Positions 23,242-27,853 of a stretch of DNA of 27,853 nucleotides are shown in pieces. The notes beneath the pieces were generated by a model. It had not been told where the DNA came from and ran no database searches. It worked only from the letters and a program-made list of their open reading frames with translations. Every line of letters begins with the position of its first letter. The stretch's first letter is position 1. Source of the stretch: JAZDLO01 sp043801935 (GTDB taxonomy: Bacteria > Actinomycetota > Thermoleophilia > RBG-16-64-13); the NCBI GenBank assembly GCA_043801935.1, contig JAZDLO010000125.1, positions 1 through 27,853 of the forward strand, read 5' to 3'. The translations under genes and the position numbers were made by a program.

Positions 23242-23967
23242 ATGGAGACGGATAGTGGCTGCACCATGACTTTGACGGTCCAGAGGAGCGAGCCAAGAGG
23301 CGATGGCGGCCTTCGGGGCACGCTGTTCGCTTGGCCTGCCCGGCTTCTCTCGTTCGGGCTGGTGGCGTTGCTGACGTTGTTCCTAGCCGGGGGCAGCGCG
23401 GAGGCCTTCACCGACGTGCCACCCGACCGTCTCGACTACAGGGCGATTACAGGCCTGTCTTTGAAGGGGGCCGTCGACGGTTTCCCCGATGGGGCCTTCC
23501 GACCCGACTCCCCGGCGCTGCGCGCGGAATTCGTGAAGATGGTGACGAGTGCCATGTTCTTGACTCCAACGGACCCGAACCAAGCTCCGTTCGGAGATCT
23601 GGATCCCGACGGGGTCGGGGCCCGGTATCCGGGAAGCTATATAGCCGCTGCCTACGTCGCCGGCATTGTCGAGGGTAAGACCTCCGCCGTGTTCGACCCA
23701 TACGGGCCCCTTACCCGGGCCCAAGCCATGACGATCGTAGTGCGAACGGCTGCGAAGCTGCGGGCTCGGGAGTTCAAGCCCCTTCCGGCCGACTATCGGG
23801 GCAGGTTCGCGGACTTCAGCGACCCGACTCACGGGCAGAGCGCGAAACTGGCCGAGGCCAACCACCTGCTCGCAGGGATAGACCTGAGCCGGTGGGATCC
23901 CTGGGCTACCGCGACCCGATCGGAAGCAGCCACCATAGTGTGGAACCTGGTCGGTTGCTTCGGCTGA
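23242..23967 (+). CDS. exported protein with SLH (S-layer homology) repeats
   Basis: A 241-residue protein made almost entirely of three SLH-type repeats, which bind pyruvylated secondary cell-wall polymers. A hydrophobic signal region (residues about 35-50) ends in GGSAEA, with probable cleavage after residue 55, right before FTDVP. Repeat cores are FRPDSPALRAEFVKM, FDPYGPLTRAQAMTIV and WDPWATATRSEAATIV, each with the R-x-E/Q-x-x signature helix. No other domain is attached, so it may be a wall-anchored structural or linker protein. GAGGG lies only three bases before ATG 23242, and ATG 23266 is an alternative. TACAAT at 23228-23233 could be a -10 giving a near-leaderless message. Confidence 0.85.
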   Translation: METDSGCTMTLTVQRSEPRGDGGLRGTLFAWPARLLSFGLVALLTLFLAGGSAEAFTDVPPDRLDYRAITGLSLKGAVDGFPDGAFRPDSPALRAEFVKMVTSAMFLTPTDPNQAPFGDLDPDGVGARYPGSYIAAAYVAGIVEGKTSAVFDPYGPLTRAQAMTIVVRTAAKLRAREFKPLPADYRGRFADFSDPTHGQSAKLAEANHLLAGIDLSRWDPWATATRSEAATIVWNLVGCFG

Positions 23968-24036
23968 TGGGGGTTGTGACGGCCGTGAGTCGTCTGCAAG
24001 GGTCCACCGTACCGCAAGAGCAAGGAGGGCAGCCAG

Positions 24037-24633
24037 GTGAAGATCATGGTGGTGCTGGGTCATCCGAACCAAGAGAGCTTCAATCACGCGATCGCGACGA
24101 CTGCGGTGAAGGCTCTTCAGGCGAACGGTCACGAGGTCATCTTCCACGACCTCTATGCGGAAGGCTTCGATCCGGTGTTGACTCAGGAGGAGTTCACCGC
24201 CGAGGAGGTATCTGATGCCGTCGTCAAGGCCCAGTGCGATCAGGTAGCCGCTGCGGACGCGCTGGTCGTGATCCATCCAAACTGGTGGGGCCAGCCCCCC
24301 GCGATGGTGAAGGGGTGGATGGACCGGGTGCTGCGTTTCGGTGTGGCGTACACGTTCGAGGAGGAGAATGGCGAGGAAGTCGCCGTCGGATTGCTGAGAG
24401 CCCGCAGCGCTCTGATCCTGAACACCTGCATGACCACGGAGGAAAATGACCGGAGCCAATACGGCGATCCGCTCGAGCGTCTGTGGAAGAATTCGGTCTT
24501 GGGGTTCTGCGGCGTGACGGAGTTCCATCGGCTCAACTTCCGCATGGTGCAGACCGTCTCGCAGGAAGAGCGGGAGGCCATGCTCGAGTCGGTGGTGGCG
24601 ACCGTGAACGAGCTCTATCCGGCGGACGTCTGA
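24037..24633 (+). CDS. flavodoxin-fold NAD(P)H:quinone-type oxidoreductase
   Basis: A 198-residue cytosolic FMN/FAD enzyme of the Flavodoxin_2 (KefF/MdaB/NQO1-like) family. Residues 1-14 (MKIMVVLGHPNQES) are strand 1 and the phosphate loop, with the family's GHP..S pattern. The HPNWWGQPPAMVKGWMDRV segment (from about residue 80) is the diagnostic flavin and dimer motif, followed by GVAYTFEEENG. The start is GTG 24037 with AAGGAGGG about 8 bases upstream. It would reduce quinones or other electrophiles by two electrons. It is convergent with the phosphatase gene that ends at 24658. Confidence 0.9.
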   Translation: MKIMVVLGHPNQESFNHAIATTAVKALQANGHEVIFHDLYAEGFDPVLTQEEFTAEEVSDAVVKAQCDQVAAADALVVIHPNWWGQPPAMVKGWMDRVLRFGVAYTFEEENGEEVAVGLLRARSALILNTCMTTEENDRSQYGDPLERLWKNSVLGFCGVTEFHRLNFRMVQTVSQEEREAMLESVVATVNELYPADV

Positions 24634-24657
24634 CCGGTACCACGTGCGGAGGGGGCA

Positions 24658-26856
24658 TCAGGCGCCGGCCGCATCCTTGGTGGATATCAGCAGGACGGCG
24701 ACGTCATCGCCGAAGGGCTCGCCGCTGGGCGTCTCGATGTCGGCCATGAGTTCGTCAAGGGCGTCGCCGTCGGGGCGCTGTGCCGACCAGATCTCGAGGC
24801 GGCTCTTCAACCGATCTTCCCCGTAGCGCTCGGCAGAGCCCGGCGCGGTGCGTGCGTCGATCAAGCCATCGGTATAGCAGAGCAAGCTCCACTGCGCGGG
24901 CAGGGGGAAGCGCTGCAGATCACCGTTGGTCCCGACACCGAAGCCCAGGGGCTGAGTGGGAGGTGTGTCCAGGGAGACCACCCGGTCGCCGATCAGTAGG
25001 GGGGGAGGATGGCCCACGTTCGCCAGGTTCAAGCTTCGGCCCTCGAGGTCGACGTACCCGGCCACGATGGTGGCGAAAGCGTTGGACTCCGTCCGCTCGG
25101 CGAGCAGCACTTGGCGCATCACGGCGATGGCGCAGGGTACGCTTTCTCCGGCCAGCACCAACGCCCTCCAGGTGGAGCGGAGTGTCGCTCCTAAGGCGGC
25201 CGCGTCGGCTCCATGGCCGCTCACATCGCCGATGACAAAATGCAGCTCCCCGCTTGGGGAGAGAGCTGAGTCCACGAAATCGCCTCCCAGGCGGAGCCGT
25301 TGCTCACCCGTGCGGTAGCGCGTGACGACCCGGAGATGGGGATGGTCGATGGGCAGGGAAGAAAGAAGGCTTGCCTCGAGCCGGGCGTGGAGGCGTTCGG
25401 CGGAGGCATTGGTGAGTGCGAGAGCGGCCTGATCGGTGAACCGCTGGACGACGGCCAGAAAACTGTCATCCGGCTGCTCCCTGGGCCTGTCCCAGGCAAG
25501 GACGAATAGATTCCGGGGGCCGCGCTCGCCGATGCGGGTCGGCACGTACAATGCGGAATGAGTGCCAGCCCTATGTATCACCTCGGGAGGCCACGGCTGG
25601 ATGGAGCGGCTAAAGTCCTTGACGTCGGGGACGAAGGTCGCGGCGCCTGAGCGCAGCTCGCGAGCCAGCGGCATCTCTCCGGTGAGCGGGAAAGTGAGGC
25701 CTCGGCTGAGGGCCTTCACGGGCGGCACCCGGGCCAAGACGCGCAGGCGGTCCCCTTCAACCCGGTAAAGGGCGGCGGCCGTACAGTCGAAGGTTTCCAG
25801 CGCCGCCTCACAGATCGCCTCGGCGACCTCTTCCCGGGAGCCGGTGATGTGGAACGTCGGGGCCAAGGCCAGGACCCGGTCCAGGGTCTCGCGCAACGTG
25901 TCGGCCTGGCGCTGGGCCTCCGCGCGCAGAGCGTTCTGCCAGGCGATGGCTGCCTGGTCGGCAAAGCGCTGCATGATGGCGAGCAGCTCTTCGGTGGGGC
26001 GCTCGATGAGATGATCCCAGCTGAACACGAGCATCCCGATCGCGCCTGCCGGATTGAGGATCGGGATACCTATGGCCGATACGGTCTTCAATTCCTGAAG
26101 CAGCCGGAGCGCGGTGCCCCTAGCCGGCGACTGCCGGACATCCTTCATATAGGAGGGCCGATGGTGTTCAAGAACGCTCTCAAGATTCGGGTACTCATCC
26201 AGGCTGAAAGTAAGGCCTGGTGAGAAGCATTCGGATGTGGGCACCATGGCAAGCAGTTCCAGCATGTTGTCTTTGACAGCGTAAAGGCGGGCTCCATCAG
26301 AGCCGAAGGTTTCCAGAGCGGTGCTACAGATGGCCCGCGAGATCTCGGCCAAGCCGTCTCCCTCGTGGAACCGCGGATTGAAGTCCAGCACACGCTCCAT
26401 CTTCTCCCGGGCCGAGAGCGAGCGTCCGAGAGCCTGCTCGAGCGCGGCTTCTCGTCGGATGACCTGCCGGCGGAGGTATCCCACGGTCAGACCGACCGCG
26501 GTAGCAGCCACGCACCAGATGATCGCCGACGCGATGGCATTGGCGGCTGCGACCGGCGTGCTTAAGTCGGCCAGGAGCAGAAAGGAAGCGAGGACTCCCG
26601 CCAGGGCGGCGCCCAGACCCACCAGCACGCCGCTCAAGCCGGCCGCCACGACGGAGACAAAGACCACCCATGCTCCGACGGGCTCTAGGGGATGGACGGT
26701 CGAGTCGAGCCAATGGACGCCCAGGACCGCGATTACTTCCAGTACGACCGCCACCGCCAGCACGACCCAGCGATAGCGCTGGAAACGGCTGCTGGGTGCA
26801 AGGAGCATATCGCCCAGCGGTCGCGAAAACCCCGGTCTTCTTGAATCCGGCATCAT
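24658..26856 (-). CDS. membrane-anchored GAF-GAF-SpoIIE (PP2C-type) phosphatase
   Basis: A 732-residue signalling phosphatase. Residues about 29-127 give four membrane helices in an arrangement like DUF4118. Two GAF sensor domains follow (about 150-320 and 345-515); their similar entry lines, AICSTALETFGSDGARLYAV and AICEAALETFDCTAAALYRV, suggest internal duplication. The C-terminal 200 residues are a SpoIIE/RsbU phosphatase with GGDFVDS, FVIGDVSGHGADAAALGATL, DGLIDART and FGDDVAVL carrying the metal aspartates. Such enzymes dephosphorylate anti-anti-sigma factors in stress pathways; no partner kinase or STAS gene is visible nearby. ATG 26856 (or 26853) is chosen because the longer frame runs into tRNA-Glu. 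Confidence 0.9.
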   Translation of the reverse strand: MMPDSRRPGFSRPLGDMLLAPSSRFQRYRWVVLAVAVVLEVIAVLGVHWLDSTVHPLEPVGAWVVFVSVVAAGLSGVLVGLGAALAGVLASFLLLADLSTPVAAANAIASAIIWCVAATAVGLTVGYLRRQVIRREAALEQALGRSLSAREKMERVLDFNPRFHEGDGLAEISRAICSTALETFGSDGARLYAVKDNMLELLAMVPTSECFSPGLTFSLDEYPNLESVLEHHRPSYMKDVRQSPARGTALRLLQELKTVSAIGIPILNPAGAIGMLVFSWDHLIERPTEELLAIMQRFADQAAIAWQNALRAEAQRQADTLRETLDRVLALAPTFHITGSREEVAEAICEAALETFDCTAAALYRVEGDRLRVLARVPPVKALSRGLTFPLTGEMPLARELRSGAATFVPDVKDFSRSIQPWPPEVIHRAGTHSALYVPTRIGERGPRNLFVLAWDRPREQPDDSFLAVVQRFTDQAALALTNASAERLHARLEASLLSSLPIDHPHLRVVTRYRTGEQRLRLGGDFVDSALSPSGELHFVIGDVSGHGADAAALGATLRSTWRALVLAGESVPCAIAVMRQVLLAERTESNAFATIVAGYVDLEGRSLNLANVGHPPPLLIGDRVVSLDTPPTQPLGFGVGTNGDLQRFPLPAQWSLLCYTDGLIDARTAPGSAERYGEDRLKSRLEIWSAQRPDGDALDELMADIETPSGEPFGDDVAVLLISTKDAAGA

Positions 26857-26878
26857 CCTCAGGCTATCAAGTGGGGAA

Positions 26879-26905
26879 GCGGCGGGCAAGCGGCGGGCAA
26901 GCGGG
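26879..26905. repeat. 11-bp tandem repeat upstream of the SpoIIE gene
   Basis: GCGGCGGGCAA occurs twice head to tail (26879-26889 and 26890-26900), followed by a partial third copy (GCGGG). It lies between the phosphatase start and the tRNA promoter. No function is evident. Confidence 0.6.
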
Positions 26906-26917
26906 TCAAAACAGTGG

Positions 26918-26946
26918 TTGGCCGCCAGAGGGTTGTGTGCTAGCAT
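26918..26946 (+). promoter_or_regulatory. candidate promoter for tRNA-Glu and tRNA-Val
   Basis: TTGGCC (26918-26923) and TAGCAT (26941-26946) are 17 bases apart, each 4/6 to consensus. The -10 is followed by a GC-rich stretch typical of stable-RNA promoters. The tRNA-Glu gene begins 44 bases downstream. Confidence 0.45.
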
Positions 26947-26989
26947 CTTCGGGCTGCGGACCGCGCCCGAGGTCCAGCAGCGCCACTGT

Positions 26990-27062
26990 GCCCCCATCGT
27001 CTAGTGGCCTAGGACATCGCCCTTTCAAGGCGACGGCGGGGATTCGAATTCCCCTGGGGGCA
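26990..27062 (+). tRNA. tRNA-Glu (anticodon UUC)
   Basis: A 73-base cloverleaf. The acceptor stem is GCCCCCA/TGGGGGC with discriminator A, the anticodon arm is TCGCC-CTTTCAA-GGCGA, and the T arm is GGGGA-TTCGAAT-TCCCC. The 3' CCA is not encoded. Confidence 0.96.
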
Positions 27063-27081
27063 CTTCCCATAGTTCGTATCT

Positions 27082-27153
27082 GGGCGCATAGCTCAGTGGG
27101 AGAGCACCTGCCTTACAAGCAGGGGGTCGCAGGTTCAAATCCTGCTGCGCCCA
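27082..27153 (+). tRNA. tRNA-Val (anticodon UAC)
   Basis: A 72-base cloverleaf. The acceptor is GGGCGCA/TGCGCCC with discriminator A, the D arm is GCTC-AGTGGGA-GAGC, the anticodon loop is CTTACAA, and the T arm is GCAGG-TTCAAAT-CCTGC. It lies 19 bases after tRNA-Glu, so both probably share a transcript. The CCA end is not encoded. Confidence 0.95.
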
Positions 27154-27204
27154 CTGAAATCCGGGCGCTCGTGACCGCCGCGCGGACGGCGGTTGGTGGA
27201 GAGG

Positions 27205-27233
27205 GAGACAAAACCGCGGGGGCGTGAGATAAT
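27205..27233 (+). promoter_or_regulatory. candidate separate promoter for tRNA-Asp
   Basis: GAGACA (27205-27210, 4/6) and GATAAT (27228-27233, 5/6) are 17 bases apart. They lie in the 92-base gap before tRNA-Asp and just after a 7-bp inverted repeat (ACCGCCG...CGGCGGT) that could end the upstream transcript. Confidence 0.45.
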
Positions 27234-27245
27234 CGCTCCGTTCGC

Positions 27246-27319
27246 GGGGGTGTAGTTCAGTTGGTCAGAACGCCGGCCTGTCACGCCGGAGGTCGCGGGT
27301 TCGAGTCCCGTCGCTCCCG
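27246..27319 (+). tRNA. tRNA-Asp (anticodon GUC)
   Basis: A 74-base cloverleaf. The acceptor is GGGGGTG/CGCTCCC (two G-U pairs) with discriminator G, the anticodon arm is GCCGG-CCTGTCACG-CCGG with a GUC anticodon, and the T arm is GCGGG-TTCGAGT-CCCGT. The 3' CCA is not encoded. Confidence 0.95.
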
Positions 27320-27380
27320 TCTCAGTCGTCTCGGTCAACGCGAAGGTGCGCGGCAAGCGTTGCGCCGCCGGCGTGCCCGA

Positions 27381-27806
27381 CTATGCCTCCCGCAGGTGGT
27401 CTAGACATTCTCGGAGCAGCATCTCTACGTGGGGGTCGTCGTGAGCGTAGAAGACCTCTCGGCCTTGCCGGCGGGCGCGGACCAGGCGCAAATGCCGAAG
27501 TATCCTCAAGTGGTGCGAGACCGAAGACTGGCTCATCTCCACTTCTTCCGCCAAGTCGCGTACGCACTTGTCCTCCCCGCGTATGAGGACCTGGATTATG
27601 TGAACCCGGGTAGGATCGCTGAGGACTTTGAACACCTCAGCCATTCGAGTGGCATCCTCAAGTCCAGCTTGAGAGTTATTCGTGACCGACAGAGTATAGG
27701 CCCTCCACTGGGCCAGGATGTCCCGGGCCTGCTCCTGGGAACGGTCTTGGAGATCGTCAGCGGCGGTTTTCTCCTGCGGGGAAGTGATTAGTTCATCTAA
27801 GGCCAT
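27381..27806 (-). CDS. ArsR/SmtB-family repressor with an alpha-5 zinc site
   Basis: A 141-residue winged-helix repressor. The HTH is CVRDLAEEVEMSQSSVSHHLRI (residues 81-102), and the wing is RARRQGREVFYAHDD. The alpha-5 metal motif D124-x-H126-x10-H137-x2-E140 matches that of SmtB exactly in spacing, so zinc (or cobalt) sensing is predicted. The alpha-3 site has only one cysteine (KCVRDL), so arsenic or cadmium sensing there is unlikely. The N-terminal extension of about 50 residues is longer than in CzrA-type members. ATG 27806 has GGAGG seven bases upstream. A SmtB-like operator precedes it, implying autoregulation; the controlled transporter, if any, lies beyond the right edge. Confidence 0.92.
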   Translation of the reverse strand: MALDELITSPQEKTAADDLQDRSQEQARDILAQWRAYTLSVTNNSQAGLEDATRMAEVFKVLSDPTRVHIIQVLIRGEDKCVRDLAEEVEMSQSSVSHHLRILRHLRLVRARRQGREVFYAHDDPHVEMLLRECLDHLREA

Positions 27807-27834
27807 CAGCCGCCTCCGAGCAGTCGGTGTCGAG

Positions 27835-27853
27835 ATATGAGTACTTGTTCATA
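27835..27853. promoter_or_regulatory. SmtB/CzrA-type operator upstream of the ArsR gene
   Basis: Read on the minus strand, the core TGAACA-AG-TACTCA (27851-27838) fits the 6-2-6 inverted repeat of known zinc-repressor operators (TGAACA-nn-TRTTCA) with a single base difference, and it is flanked by TA-rich sequence. It lies about 30 bases before the start codon, so repressor binding would block the promoter. The window ends at the operator edge. Confidence 0.7.

Noticed and set aside
26857..26997. Longer SpoIIE phosphatase start at 26997
   Set aside because: That start lies inside the tRNA-Glu gene and crosses the tandem repeats and tRNA promoter.

Overview
GC-rich, gene-dense bacterial DNA. 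The lineage cannot be fixed from one window, but several traits suggest a deep-branching, probably anaerobic or facultative actinobacterium (Coriobacteriia, Geothermincolia or Thermoleophilia-like). These are a lipoprotein with a long Thr/Ser linker, an SLH-repeat surface protein, a DUF4332 protein, GTG and TTG starts, and amino-acid fermentation genes. No insertion sequence, prophage, CRISPR array or rRNA was seen. No gap between genes exceeds about 190 bases.

Layout. Positions 1-5.6 kb hold housekeeping and signalling genes: the tail of an unknown gene, a CDP-alcohol phosphatidyltransferase (-), a malic enzyme (+), a DUF4332 helix-hairpin-helix protein (+), two tandemly duplicated membrane proteins with C-terminal zinc ribbons (+), and a PAS-GGDEF diguanylate cyclase (-).

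Positions 5.7-11.9 kb hold a tight minus-strand run: M28 peptidase, ortA, ortB, XRE-cupin regulator, alanine racemase and MFS transporter. It diverges from a D-aminoacylase gene on the plus strand. OrtAB is 2-amino-4-oxopentanoate thiolase, which releases D-alanine and acetyl-CoA. With a D-aminoacylase and an alanine racemase alongside, this reads as a D-amino-acid scavenging and fermentation locus. The usual ornithine-pathway partners (OraS, OraE, Ord) are absent from the window. The two transcription units appear to share overlapping face-to-face promoters carrying a repeated ATGGTACA element.

Positions 13.8-21.0 kb hold a complete Liv-type ABC importer (livK-H-M-G-F). It runs straight into four small genes that alternate two families: ATC-hydrolase-like, SnoaL-like, ATC-hydrolase-like, SnoaL-like. 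This module is the least explained part of the window. It is followed convergently by a fused ADP-forming acyl-CoA synthetase (acyl-CoA + ADP + Pi to acid + ATP), which would let acetyl-CoA or other acyl-CoA from amino-acid breakdown drive ATP synthesis.

Positions 23.2-27.8 kb hold an SLH-repeat exported protein, a flavodoxin-fold NAD(P)H oxidoreductase, a large membrane GAF-GAF-SpoIIE phosphatase (-), three tRNA genes (Glu-UUC, Val-UAC, Asp-GUC), and an ArsR-family repressor with an intact SmtB-type zinc site. A SmtB-like operator lies just upstream of the repressor at the window edge.
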